A DNA stretch of 64,000 nucleotides, taken from assembly GCF_017654505.1 (NCBI RefSeq), contig NC_054534.1, positions 19,283,693 through 19,347,692 on the forward strand. Reading direction: 5' to 3'. Positions 24,579 through 37,919 of this stretch are shown one piece after another. The position numbers were made by a program, and so were the translations under genes. Source of the stretch: Polyodon spathula (taxonomy: Eukaryota > Chordata > Actinopteri > Acipenseriformes > Polyodontidae). The notes under the pieces are model-generated. The model was not told the DNA's origin. It saw nothing but the letters and a program-made list of their open reading frames with translations, and ran no database searches. How positions within the stretch are numbered: the stretch's first letter is position 1; every line of letters begins with the position of its first letter.

Positions 24579-24586
24579 TGACGTCA
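24579..24586 (+). promoter_or_regulatory. Perfect CRE palindrome overlapping the long-isoform start codon
   Basis: The 8-bp palindrome TGACGTCA, the consensus for CREB/ATF-type bZIP factors, ends on the A of the KCNN2 long-isoform ATG. The sequence match is exact; function is inference. An 8-mer can occur by chance, and a location at the start codon is unusual but known for promoter-proximal elements. Confidence 0.3.
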
Positions 24587-25542
24587 TGCCAGTTGTTTTG
24601 GTCCGCCCGACCAATCGAACGCGCTGCTTGGATTCTACAGGAGCCGAAATGGGTCCTTCCTCGCCCCAGCAGGACTTCCCCATCCCTACCATAACGCATT
24701 GCGCTGGGTGCACTGCCCGTTCCCCCTGGTGCTTTAACAACTCTGACATGGAAACCCCATTGCAGTTGCAGCACGATTTTTTTCAGGAGCAGCAGCAGCA
24801 GCAGCATCATCAACACTATCCTCATCAGTACCACTGCCAGGACCAGGAAGATCAGTTTCTCCAGCAGCAGGACGATCCATGCTTCACATGCAACAACTGT
24901 CCTTATGGTGTGGAGGATAACTTGATTCTTCTGCGGACTTCACCCCCTTTAACGGGAGTCTTCAGGACTAATTCATCGCCAGTCTCCTCTTCAAGCCACG
25001 GCAGTCAGCTAAACGTTAGCGAGTTCACGCCTTCCAGTCATGCCAGTTCATCCAGACACCACCACCACCACCATCAATACCAGCAATGCCACAGTAGGCA
25101 GCAGGGTAGCCCTGCAAGCAACAGCAGAGATAGTAACCCATTCACCGAAATAGCCATGAGCAGCTGCAGGTACAACGGTGGAGTGATGCGGCCGCTAAGT
25201 AACCTTAGTTCTTCCCGCAGGAACCTGCACGAGTTGGACTCTGAGTCGCAGCCTTTGCAACCCATCCCCACCACTGCTGGCGCCCCAGAGATCGTGGTTT
25301 CCAAACCGGAGCAACACAACTCCACTAACCTGGTGTCCTATGGATCAGGCGGTGGAGGCAGCAGCAGTGGGAATAACAAGTCGAGCAAAAAGAAAAACCA
25401 GAACATCGGCTATAAACTTGGGCACAGGAGAGCGCTCTTTGAGAAAAGAAAACGACTGAGCGACTATGCTTTGATCTTTGGGATGTTTGGAATAGTTGTC
25501 ATGGTTATAGAAACTGAACTTTCATGGGGAGCATATGAAAAG
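24586..25542 (+). CDS. KCNN2: KCNN2 coding exon 1 (long SK2 N-terminus through S1)
   Basis: First coding exon of the SK2 channel, a voltage-independent potassium channel opened by calcium-calmodulin in the plasma membrane. It encodes 319 residues. The N-terminus from [13 protein letters not shown] matches, from memory, the extended N-terminus of the long SK2 isoform, and 24586 is the first in-frame ATG. A second start at 25156 (residue 191, MSSCRYNGG) corresponds to the short isoform. Visible features are a glutamine run (residues 69-73), a histidine run (158-163), a Gly/Ser-rich linker, the basic [17 protein letters not shown] block, and S1 at about residues 295-314 ([20 protein letters not shown]). 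The exon ends in phase 0 at GAYEK with donor AAG|GTAAGA at 25543. Reading past the donor gives an unrelated tail to a stop near 25659, which is intron. The long N-terminus identifies KCNN2 rather than KCNN1 or KCNN3. Confidence 0.96.
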
Positions 25543-26148
<606 letters not shown>

Positions 26149-26924
26149 TAAAATACAACTTTGTTTTGTACAAACCTTAGTTGTACTAGAAAGACACAAC
26201 GGGGATTTCGTTACATTTTACACGTCAATCGCATAGAGTATTTCATTGTATAACTGCAGACACAATCATATCAGTGGGTTGTAAATGTTAGCGGGTGTTT
26301 CCACAAGTGTTACTGAAGGAAACACGGTAGACTCCAGGGACAGTGCATGGTTTTCTAGGTTACAGATCTACAGGGCGGCCCTTTGTAAGGTGTACATTTT
26401 TATTGTACAGTGTGAGGGAACAAGGATCGTTACTTTCTTTTAGATAACAATATTCAGATTACAACTTTTTTGACTACTTTTAAAGTACTGGTGGAGGTAT
26501 GCTAGTTTATCTTTTCACACACTTTGCAATGCAACTAGAAACAGATCCATCAGATGCCATAATATAAACCATTTAAATTGCGTACATTTCTTAATGTAAC
26601 TATTTGGTACTGTAAGCGGCGGGTGATTCAATATTTGCATAGCATATCTTGCTATTATATTACAGAAAAAACTGTAAGCAAATGAAAAGCTGCCTGGTTA
26701 AGTTCTTTATATCATTAATTTTTATATCACTTTAAAGTGTTATTGGTGTTATTTGTTCATAACTAGTCAATTCAATACATTTAATTAAAAACAACTTTTG
26801 GAATACAGGGCTTGCCTTGAATAGTAAAACATCATAATGTCACAGAAGCTAAAAAGCTGTTTTGTCAACACAAATACTGTATTTCAAAAATATTATAAAT
26901 ACAGTTGTTACATTAATAGTTATG

Positions 26925-27275
26925 GCGGCATAGTGGCAGGGTGATTAGCGCTGCTGCCTCACAGCGCCAGGGTCATAGGTTTGATTCCGGCTTAGGGGTC
27001 TGTTTGTGGAGTTTGCATGCTCTCACCGTGTTTGCGTGGGCTTTCTCCGGGTACTCCAGTTTCCTCCCACAGTTCAAAGACATGCTGTTCAGGTTGATTG
27101 GTCACTCTAAATTTCCCTGTGAGTGAGTGTGTGTGTGTGGTGCCATGCGATGGACTGGCGTCCCGTCCAGGGTCTAGTCCAGCCTTGCGCTCTGCATCTG
27201 CCGGATTAGGCTCCGGCTCACCGCGACCGTGTAAAGGATTAAACGGTAAATGATAATGGATGGATGGACATTAAC
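26925..27275 (+). mobile_element. tRNA-like SINE with GGATGGATGG tail
   Basis: It begins TGGCGGCATAGTGGCAGGGT (A-box-like) with a B-box-like GGTTTGATTCC at about 26978. It runs through the common fish body (GGAGTTTGCATGCTCTCACC, TTTCCTCCCACAGTTCAAAG, GATGGACTGGCGTCCCGTCC, GGCTCCGGCTCACCGCGACC) and ends with GATAATGGATGGATGGA. This is an abundant interspersed repeat of ray-finned fish, usually linked to L2-type LINEs. The copy is close to full length. Confidence 0.75.
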
Positions 27276-30200
27276 AATATTACCAACACACAATTAGGAT
27301 ATTGTTTATGTATCGGATACATTTTTTTCACAAGTGGTATTTATATTTACTCAGCTGTCCTCTGACACATTCCCAGTGAAACATTCTGCCACTGAAAGAT
27401 CAAAATACTTAAATCTGAATTACATTTAAACAAGGTACTGTTCTAAATCCTAGGCTTCATTAAATAACTGAACTTAGTATTTAAAATTGTATTACAAGTT
27501 AAGAGTATATTAGTAAATTAAATATTTCACAAACAGTAGTAATCATTGCATTTTATACTTTGAGCTTTGTAGGGTGAAATATAAAAAGTAGTATGCAGCT
27601 GGGAATAAAGTGAGCACTCCCCATGGTTAGACTGTATTATGTAAACATGGATATACAGACCTGTATTTGTAATTAGCAATACAATTATTAGTCAGTCAAA
27701 CATGCATTTGTATTTCTTAGCTAGTCAATTCTATCAGTACATTTAGACTTTCTGGCACCAAAATTTGTTTTTGCATGAATAAATGTAATTACAAGTGCCT
27801 GCTGAACACTGAAATTACTATTCGTTGAAGCTCCAAAAATTAAAAACTAGACCCCTGATAATATTCTACAAATACTACAGCAATTCTGGAGAGCATTTCT
27901 CGTTCTATTCACTGTTTCTAATTTACTTTTATCTCAGGGTTTCAATGGTTTAGTTTCTATTTAGAAAATCCCCAAAAAAGTTCACACAGGTGACAATAGT
28001 AAAAAGTGGGTATTCAGATTTTCAGTAATGGTGCAGTATCTTTATCAGTCTACAATTAAAAAGAGCTACCATATCTGTGTGATCAAAGGAACATTGTTCC
28101 AGGGTGACACAAAAAACTAAAGTAGCAATTTTAGATATATTGTTTAAAAAATAAATAGCGCAACACTAATTTACAAAATGGTACAGTGTTAATTTCTGCC
28201 TGGCTGAATACAGAGGCGCCACATTTAAAAAATCTGTTTTGTCCATCTTACTCAAATGAATGGGTCATTTTACCACTCCTAAGATATAAAAATGTGTCTA
28301 AATCAAGAACAAAAAGTCTCAACACACAACAGAGCAGAAAATAGCCAAAAAAATCTGTTGTGCAAGACAGAGATATAAAGACTTATAAACAACTTGGGAA
28401 TATGGTCCCTAATTAGACTATTTGTAAATAAATACATTGAGTAAAATCAACTGATGTAATAATTTGCTACATTGTCAGGAGAAGCAATAAATATATCAAA
28501 AGAGAACGGAAAGTGGAGAAAATTAACTGAGAAGTTTGAATCATTTCAGTTTTCCTACAAAGACAGTCAAAAGCAATGGATAAACAAATATCAAATATCA
28601 TATTCGTAAACTGTTAAAAGAAAAATATAAATATAAGACTTGCAAAACACTTGTAGCATTTACTCTTGGACACCAATACAAATCCACCACTTACGTTAAA
28701 ATGCCTTAATTATGTTTTCTATTAAAACACAAAAGTGTAGCATAGTTCAGTAAAATACTGACTGATCCATGCATGTGCCATTTTTATTATTTAATAACTA
28801 CATTTTTGTATTTTAAATGGATAAGAAATCAGCACAGCGTTTTCAAACTACCAGTATGAGGTCTGCCCTTTAAATGAGTTGTCCAGGAGTAAAACACGGT
28901 TTCTGTCTGCCCAGCTCCAGGAATAAAATACAGGAAAAAAAAAAAAAGTTGGTTGACTATGGCAAGTGGGACACCTAACTCCAGGAGTGCCCAGCAAATT
29001 GTGCGCTTCGGAATGCAAGTCCTTTGGTAGTGTGTCCTTTGGTTGAATGTACCAATTGGAAACCTATGTGCACACTAAAGACTTCAGGTGAAACAAAAAG
29101 ACGGGGGAAAATGAACCGTAGCAATTAGATTTTTTAAAGGTCAAATGCTGACAAGGTTTTTTTAGCACAGTAATGATTATCTGAATGTGACACCAGAACC
29201 AATTTGTGGTGATTGTCTGAAATCAGGATTTACACGCAGTTGTCTGTCACTGTTGCCAGTGCTCTTCCGTAAAGCACCTGCATAATCAAACGCAGCATTT
29301 GTGATTTAGAAAAGGATCGGTCATACAAGATAATCAGACCATTGTTTAAGCATTTCAAGCTGTTAGTTTCCTGTATTCCAAATCTGATATCAAGCTGTCC
29401 CAATTAACCCCCAAAAAATATGTTTTTACTGAAACGCAATTTGTTAGATAACAACAATGATACGCAATACAATAAAGATACTGCAGAATTGCATTCTTTT
29501 CCATTTGTTTATGGGCAATTTTTAACCAAATGCTAGTTTACACAAACTTTTTTTTCAAATATTGCAAAGCTTAAAAAAATGACTCAGGACCTTAGTTGTT
29601 CATTGTTAGTCTGTAAAAACTGCCATTTGCTTATTTATTTTACATAAGAAAACAAGGTGGCAAATTTCGTACTTGGGTATAAGCATTATGCATGAATATG
29701 TCTGCCTGGACCCTATTTCAGATGAGGTATGCAATTATATATAGTTTACTTTAGTCTCTGTGCATGAGTAGTGTAGTAGTATACTTCTATCTCAGTAATG
29801 TCCACAGTTATGTGGTATTGTAGCATTAACAGAAAGCCTGTAGGTCCCCTGGAGCAATCCAGTACTCAGTATAATAAAAACACCCACACAGGCAAGGGGG
29901 GTGTTTTATAGCTGGAAATCATGGTATACACAACACATAATCCTAGCTCAATTGAGGACTGGCTTTACTTACAGATCATTTTATTATTTTGGTATACTGT
30001 TTATCACATGCTGCCCATCTAGCTAATAAGTGAACAGCATCAACATCTGACTAATATAGTTTAGATTATTAAGCACCATCACCATCTATCTGTCTGTCTG
30101 TCTATATCTACTGTATCTACCTTCGTACTATGCAGTTGGATACAAGGAGGCTACAGTGAGTACTTAACACTGAAAGCACTTAACTTAGCATGAACCGTAG

Positions 30201-31137
30201 CAAAAAATGAAAATATTATGACAATGTAAGTAACTAAGTATTTTTTAACATGGTACTTAAGTATATTAAATATGCATACAGGAGAATATCATACGTGATG
30301 GATAGAGTTCAGTACTTGAAAAGTACCAAAGAGGATTTGTACATTGTACAGACAAAGGACCTATTCACACTTTAATACCATTACATTGTCAGCACTCAAC
30401 ACCACTAGTTCATTTCCATGTTTGCTGATACTCCTCACACAGAGACAATCCTTGTTTAATAATACAATTCTAGTTTTTCACTATGATATGACAGGTGGGA
30501 TCTCTTTGCTCTTTGACTTTAATTAAGTTACAAATCTAGCTGGCATCTGCAGTTTTGAGTTTTAAGTTAGTGAAATGTGCAGTGCAGAAAGTCAAGTGGC
30601 TGTTCTGCCTGTCAGGCTGATTGAACTGCAGTGTGTAGGCAGGAGCTAACACTGGAGACATAGTCGGGTCTAGGTCCTGTCAGCAGCTGCTTGTCAAAAA
30701 CAAAGTGTGTGCTTTCTTTCCCAACCCCCCTTATGCCAAAGTCAAATGTCTGTCTACACTGAGTCGTCCCCCCCCCGGATAAAAACTGTTCCACTAAACC
30801 GAAATCAAAGTATAAAGTCAAAGCATTCCCTAAAAAGTCACAAATATCATTGTGTTTGTTTGTTAACTTTTTGCTGCCTAAAACTTTTAAATAAAGGCTC
30901 GAGCTGCAGTGTTGATCCTGTGATTTTATATATTAATCTCACATATCACACAGAGCTCCTTTTCATTTGCCATTTTCTAAACTTCTGGCGAGGTGTTAAA
31001 TAAGTGCAAGGTATTTTTGTAATTTCTAGCGAAGACGAATGTCTGCTTTTTGTATCCGAAATAGATGTCAAAAAATATTTGTTAGAATATTCAGATATTT
31101 GTTCCAGCACTAATATACATATAGACATTAACAGATA
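27276..31137. other. Intron 2 stretch without recognised elements
   Basis: AT-rich non-coding DNA. A poly-A run lies near 28935-28947, a C9 run near 30769-30777 and a short CTGT run near 30088. No coding or mobile element was recognised. Confidence 0.55.
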
Positions 31138-32105
31138 CAGTTGTATTCAAAAGTTTTGGCACCCCTGGAAAAAATGTATGTTACAATGAATCTTTCAGTG
31201 AACAGAAGTTGACCTGACCTCTACATGGTACAAAGTTAAACATGACACCTTTCTGCAAATTTTAATACAGGATTACTGTTTATTTGCATTTCTTACAGAT
31301 TCAAAATAATAAACAAGTGAACATGGCGCATGCAAAAGTTTGGGCACCTGTCACTTAGTACTTGTTAACACATCCTTTGGCAGATATAACTGCTTCCAAA
31401 CGTTTCCTGTAGCCAGCTAAGAGTCTTTCTATTCTTGCCTTTGGAAATGTTTCTCACTCTTCCTTGCAGAACTCTTCCTGCTCATTCTTAGGTCTCCTTG
31501 TATGCACTGCATGTTTGAGATCTCCCCACAGATTTTCAGTAATATTCAAATCTGGGGACTGTGATGGCCATTCCAAAACCTTTCTCCTCCTTTCTTGTAA
31601 ATATTTCATGGTTGATTTTGAGGTATGTTGTGGATCATTGTCTTGATGAAATATCCAACCTCTTTTCAGCTTCAGTGTCCTGACTGACTTTAGGACATTA
31701 GCTTCTAGGATTTGTTGATATTTAGTTGAATCCATTCTTCCTTCCACCCGCACAATATTTCCGGTTCCAGTGGCTGCCACACAACCCCAAAACATAAGAG
31801 ACACCCCCATGCTTAACAGTTAGCAAGGTGTTCTTTTCTTGAAATGCTTCACCCTGTTTTCTCCAGATGTACCTTCTACGGTTGTGGCCCAACAGTTCAA
31901 TTTTCGTTTCATCAGTCCAAAGCACATTGTTCCAAAAATAATCTGTTATAAATGCAAATAAATAGTAAAAGTGTATTAAAATTTGCAGAAAAGGTGTCAT
32001 GTTTAACTTTGTACCATGTAGAGGTCAGGTCAACTTCTGTTCACTGAAAGATTCATTGTAACATACATTTTTTTCCAGGGGTGCCAAAACTTTTGTATAC
32101 AACTG
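31138..32105 (-). mobile_element. Internally deleted Tc1/mariner transposon with both ends and TA target site
   Basis: The long inverted repeats start CAGTTGTATTCAAAAGTTTT at 31138 and end AAACTTTTGTATACAACTG at 32105, flanked by TA on both sides. The arms are about 110 bp each. The transposase is on the - strand in two frames. An upstream piece (31722-32000) keeps the first catalytic Asp (LWTDETKIELLG). A downstream piece (31454-31810) keeps the second Asp (HQDNDPQHTS) and the Glu (NITENLW). The DNA-binding N-terminus is deleted, giving 968 bp instead of about 1.6 kb, and a frameshift separates the two pieces. It cannot encode transposase but has complete ends. Confidence 0.9.
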
Positions 32106-32415
32106 TATTTACATATGAAAAACAATACGTTACTTTAACTTAGTGGTGCTTTCCTTCACAATATCCATGGAGAAAAACAAGGTCTTGTTATATTATTTTA
32201 CTATTCCATCATCAGCCACCTCACAACCAAAATATTTCTTTGAAAAAGGGCGGGACTGACAGTGATGTGAACCAATCACATGATAGACAGAGACTATTGT
32301 CCGGTGCCGTTAGGATGACAGGTCAATAGTTCACTCTATTTTGCTCCTATGATGAGGTTCTAACCAATCACAGGCCAGAATTTCCAACCACTGAATCTCA
32401 TATTTTAATTTTATT

Positions 32416-32566
<151 letters not shown>

Positions 32567-33553
32567 GAGCTAGTTGTCAACTGTTAACAAAAAAGGGGCC
32601 CTTAACTAAGATGAAGCGTAACTGTGAACTGAAAGGTAAGAGTTAATTGCATAAACTAACACAGGTTCCTTCCTTACTCTTACCTGCGTGACAAGGAAAT
32701 ATAGGTAAATATAATTATTTTGAGAATTAGGGCCTTTAGCTTGGTTGCCAGAGTTACATTTATACTGGAAGAGAAACATTAAGGACCTTCTAATGATTGC
32801 CACTTCACCCAAGACTAGCTTTAATTAGGGATAAGATGGATGATGGCCACTATCCCAGAATAAGTGTTGCATATGGGGTGGTACTTATGTAAGGTTATAA
32901 TTTTCTTCTGTTATCCATTTCAAGCGAGGATATGTTTTTGTTTGTTGCAGTTTCTACTGAAAACAACAAGTCAGAAATAACAAACTGCAAGAAGGAAGAG
33001 ATAAAAGAGGAGAATAGACAGTTCCATTAAATCATGCAGCTTCAAACATCTGCAACAAATGGCTTTACCAATCAAACTGATGCTTATTGATGACACCCAC
33101 AACCTGTGTTTTTCTCTGGACTCTGTCTGAAAGAATCAGGGAAGCCTGTGTGAAACATTGTATAATTGCAGACAAACTGAATCTGTTACACACCTACAGC
33201 TAAATTAGGGATTGTAAAGGTAAAATGTTCATAGACACTGACTAACTTTTACTAGAATAGTGCCGTATCATTCTGGGAATTAAGAAAGATGTAACTACTA
33301 TTTAGTGATATTGATAATTAAAATGATCAAGCCCACTTCCACAGCTCTGTTCATCACAGTGACAGTAGTTGTTTTTGTTGCAGTATTTTTTTTTAACACT
33401 TCTCCATTACCTCCAAATGCAACAGAATCAACACATAATTACATGCTGTCAACACTGTTCCAGTTGTGCTGGTTTTATGAATGTTTCTCAACAACATAAA
33501 TACTCAGCACACATCTGCCAGCATAAGCAACAGGCAAAACTTAAAAAAACTCA

Positions 33554-33555
<2 letters not shown>

Positions 33556-33640
<85 letters not shown>

Positions 33641-33658
33641 TACACACACACACACACG
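33556..33658. repeat. Compound (AT)n(CA)n microsatellite
   Basis: 75 bp of AT, then alternating CA/TA to about 33658. Confidence 0.97.
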
Positions 33659-34657
33659 CAAGTCTATACAACCAATAACACCTGACATACATGCCAATTT
33701 AAATATATCCTGTTTTTCATTTGGTTTATTTGGAGGATTTGATGTTGTATGATGTTTTCTCCATGTTGTATGAGGTTTCCTTACCCACTAAGCTGTTCAT
33801 GGGTGATTAGATAGAATTGACAGGAACATGTTTTGTTTTAGAGAACTGTATACAGAACGTGCTTAAAGACAAACCCAGCTGTCATTAGTAAAGTTTTTTC
33901 CCTCCCTCCCAAGGATTAAACCTTCTGAAAAAGACATCCCTTTAACAGAAATGTGGTGCAGGGAATTTTGTAAAACAGTTTATGATACAGCATTTATCTA
34001 GCTAGTTTGTTTAAAACACCTAAAGGTGTTTTTTTAAAAAAAAAAACGCCAAGAACATGCTTCTCCAGTCAATTGTTAAAACATATACAGAGATATAGAG
34101 GTCTATTCATAAAGGGTTAATGCCTGTCGAAATGAGAAAACAGGAGCACATGATCGGATTTCGTCCATAGCCGCCTATATAATGACTGTTGAATTCATAA
34201 GAGATCATTCAGATGCATCGTTAAGCCCCAACGATTTTTATTTATGAAGGCATGTTTTTAACTAATTGAGAAACAAGGTTAACGATTAACTCATTAGCAT
34301 AAAGTTTTAATCGGTCTTGAGCGTCAACCTGCTATTCGTAAGAGTGAATGACAGAAAATGCTGTCGATAACTAGGAGTTATTGAACGCTTTCTACAGCCA
34401 AGTCTAAACTAATGACAGCATCGGCAGATTTTTTTTAAAAGACATTTTATTACTACACTTGCTCTGTTATACAGTTTGACATATCCGTGATTTAACACTC
34501 CCTATTTTGAAAATAGAAAGAAAAACAAATCTGTAGCTTTATATGAAGGAAAATGTTTAACAAATATACTCCCACAAAAACATATTCGCTGGCATAATCA
34601 TTTTGAAACAGCGCTGTGAAGTGGAGAGTAAGGGAGAGATTCAGAATAGACAGTTAT

Positions 34658-34659
<2 letters not shown>

Positions 34660-34715
<56 letters not shown>

Positions 34716-34718
34716 TAT
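34660..34718. repeat. (ATT)n microsatellite
   Basis: About 17 perfect ATT units with imperfect edges. Confidence 0.95.
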
Positions 34719-36794
34719 TTGCCGTGATCCGCGGCTGACAGCAGTCGTTTTCTTTTTATTTATTTTACCCGTGTTCACAATATACAGTCTGGACGAATAT
34801 GACCCGTGTGAACCTGTTTATTTTCATGGAGCATTACAACATACAGTATACCAGTGCTGCTGATGCAGTCGGAGGTAAGTTTGGGCTTGCTTGGCAATGC
34901 AAAAAACACTGCGAGATCAGTGTTCGAAAGGGAGTCTTTTTTTTCATTTTCTATTTTTTCATTTTTCATTTTCATTTTTACAGGTAAGTTAAAATGTATT
35001 GAACCAGCTCCAGGCGTCTAGAGCTAGAAGATGAATCTTGGAATTTACTTTACACAAACAAGCTATTTTCTGTTTTGCACTAGGTTTTAAGAAGACATTA
35101 TTTTTATGGCAAATATATGAGTTGTACGTGGGGTTTTTTTTTCGCACAAATTGTTTAAACTTTAAACTGGATAAAGGTATTTGTTTGACCATCTTTGAGG
35201 TTGCAAATTCAATAAGCAGACATAAGCCTAATGAAAATAAATTATTGTTAAATAAACATTAAAACACGGTATAGTCACTTTGTGTGAAAATCCGTGCCAG
35301 GAGTGCATTTATTTTTTTACTTCTGATTTAGCCCCACCCACTTCTGATGATGTCACATGAGTACAAATATCCGTACAAGTATTGATTTCCAAGTACGAGT
35401 AAAGGGTTCTCTGCACACCCCATAAAATATTTTTTGTCCCGTGCCCCAACTGCATATGCTTTACCATTCTTTTACTATCCTGACTATAAATATTGTTTCA
35501 AGTGTGAAATCCACTGAGATGTGTTGTTTTAAACAGGTGTGAAAAAATGTATCTACAGTTGTTGATGTTTTTAGGCTTAATCAGGGGACAGGGCTAGCTT
35601 CACACATTTTGCCCCCTTAGGCAAAATATAACCCTGCTTGGGGTCATTGATAGGCTTGTCTTCTGCCTCGTAGTGGAAGTGTCTCTTTTTCTGATGAGAT
35701 TGAGTTTGTAGCTCAGGTAGAAAGCAGGCATCAATGTGAAGTTCCTCTGCCAACTCCCTCCAAAGCCCTTGTCTGTTCCATAATTCTAGAGAAATCTTTG
35801 TTGTTTTCATCTGCTAATTGCTTGAGAGAGATCCAAGTTAGCTGCCTGGAGGTTTTTGCTTATTATATTAATTAATTTGTTGTATTCATTTTGTACAGTA
35901 TATCATACCAAACCACTAGGCTACACAAAAAAATTGAAGTTCAGCATTTTCCCTGCAACGCATGTTGCTTCTACCCAGGATTTCACACTGCTACTTCCAG
36001 TGAGAGTAAGAACATAAGAACACAAAAGCACAAGAAAGTTTATAAACTAGGATCGGCCATTTGGCTCGTCTTGCTTATTGTGTTATTAGTAGCTTATTGA
36101 TCCCAAAATCTCATCAAGGAGCTTCTTGAAGGATCCCAGGGGGTCAGCTTCAACAACATTACTGGGGAGTTGGTTCCAGACCCTCACAATTCTCAGTGTA
36201 AAAAGTGCCTCTTATTTTTTGTTCCAAATGCCCCTTTATCTAATTTCAATTTGGGACCCCTCGTCCTTGTTTCTTTTTTACAAGTAGACATTGTCAATAC
36301 CTTTTAGAATTTGGAATGCTTGAATCAGATCACAGTGCAGTCTTTTTTTGTTCAAGACTGAATAGATTCCATTTTTTGGTCGGTCTGTATATGACGTGTC
36401 TTTTAATCCAGAAATAATTCTGGTCTCTCTTTGCACTCTTTCTAGACCAGCAATATCCTTTTTGTAGCAAGGTGACCAGAACTGAACACTATTCTAGATG
36501 AGTTATTACTAATGCATTGTAAAGTTTTAGCATTACTTCCCTTGATTTAAATTCAGCACCTTTCACTATAAATCCAAGCATTTTGTTGAACTTTTTTTTA
36601 TATCTTCTCCACATTGCCTAGATTAATACATTTCTGAGTCAACATAAACTCCTAGATCTTTTTCATAGATTCAATTTCAGTATCTCCCATATGGTATTTA
36701 TAATGGACAATTTTATTGCCTGCATTCAGTACCTCACACTTTTCTTTAAATGAAGTGTAATTTGCTATGTGTCTGCCCAGTTCTGAACGCTGTC

Positions 36795-36852
36795 TAGATC
36801 AGCACTGTGTGATGGTGGTCCACTATGAAGGTTGCTATATAAAATAAAGATT
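36795..36852 (+). repeat. MIR/L2-like SINE tail fragment inside the CR1
   Basis: GTGATGGTGGTCCACTATGA...TGCTATATAAAATAAAGA is the reverse complement of the head of the repeats at 3410 and 38860. It interrupts the CR1 between CTGTCTAGATCA and TTTTGAATGACC. Confidence 0.6.
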
Positions 36853-37512
36853 GATTTTGAATGACCTTTGATGTTGCAATGGTGTTTGCCGCTCCTATTT
36901 TTGTGTCATCTGCAAGTTTAACAAGTTTGCTTACTATTCCAGAAGCTAAGTCATTAATGTAAGTTAACCTATTACATAAATAACCTATTACTGAGGACCT
37001 AATACTGATCCCTGTGGTACTCCACTGGTTACCTCACTTCATTTTGAAGTTTCTCCTCTAATCACTACTTTCTTTTTTCTACATGTTAACCACTCCCTAA
37101 TCCATGTACATGCATTTCCTTGAATCCATACTGCATTCAGTTTGAGAATTAATCTTTTATGCGGGACATTTGTCAAAAGCTTTCTGGAAATCTAAATAAA
37201 CCATGTCATGTACTTTGCAGCTATCCATTGTCAATGTTGCATCCTCAAAAAAAACAAGCAGGTTAGTTAGACACAATCTCCCTTTCCTAAAACCACGCAA
37301 GATACTGTTACCCTATATATACTTTTGCATTTTGGACCTTATTATAGTTTCCATAAGTTTACATATAATAGAAGCCAGACTTATTGGTCTATAGTTACCT
37401 GGTTCGGTTTTGTCTCCCTTTTGTCTCAAATTTATTTAAAACTGGATAGGAACAGGTTGACATGTTGGGCATGTTGTCCGTATCTTCCTTTGTAAAAACT
37501 TGTGAAAAGTAC

Positions 37513-37919
37513 TGTGACAGGCTGGCAAGTGGAAAGAGGCCCAGAAACAGACTGTAGTTCAAAAAAATAATACTTTTGTTATAAATAAGCACAGAATAAA
37601 AGGGCACAAGGGCCAAAACAAAGGTATTTAAACACAGCTACCAAAACAGGCTGGGCGATGCCTTCACTGGATCAGAAAATTCAAAAACCACTAAACAGCA
37701 AACCAAAAACAACAAACACAACCATCTGCTTACTTTCTCAACTCCCTTCTCTCCTTAATGGGAAGCTGAGGCCTCCTTTTATATCAGGTGGCTGGGTGCT
37801 GATTGATCATTAATTACTCCAATCAACCCCAGCCACCTGAACACAATAAACCCAGGCAGGTAGGGGAATTTAACCCCATCCCTACCAATCTATAAAGGGC
37901 AGAGCTTCGTTCTGCCACA
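37513..37919 (-). mobile_element. Solo LTR with 5-bp target duplication (AGTAC)
   Basis: It runs TGTGACAGGC...CTGCCACA and is flanked by AGTAC at 37508-37512 and 37920-37924, a perfect 5-bp duplication. On the - strand it has a TATA box (GATATAAAAGGAGG) and a downstream T-rich region with a polyadenylation-like signal, which sets its sense. It is inserted in the CR1 LINE. No internal retroelement genes are present. Confidence 0.92.

Noticed and set aside
26925..27275. tRNA gene suggested by A-box and B-box motifs
   Set aside because: The sequence cannot fold as a tRNA and continues into the known SINE body with a GGAT-repeat tail.
35577..35810. 77-codon - strand frame with LWRELAEELHIDACFLPELQ
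   Set aside because: Faintly like hAT/THAP-type transposase C-termini, but too short and divergent to assign, with no neighbouring blocks.
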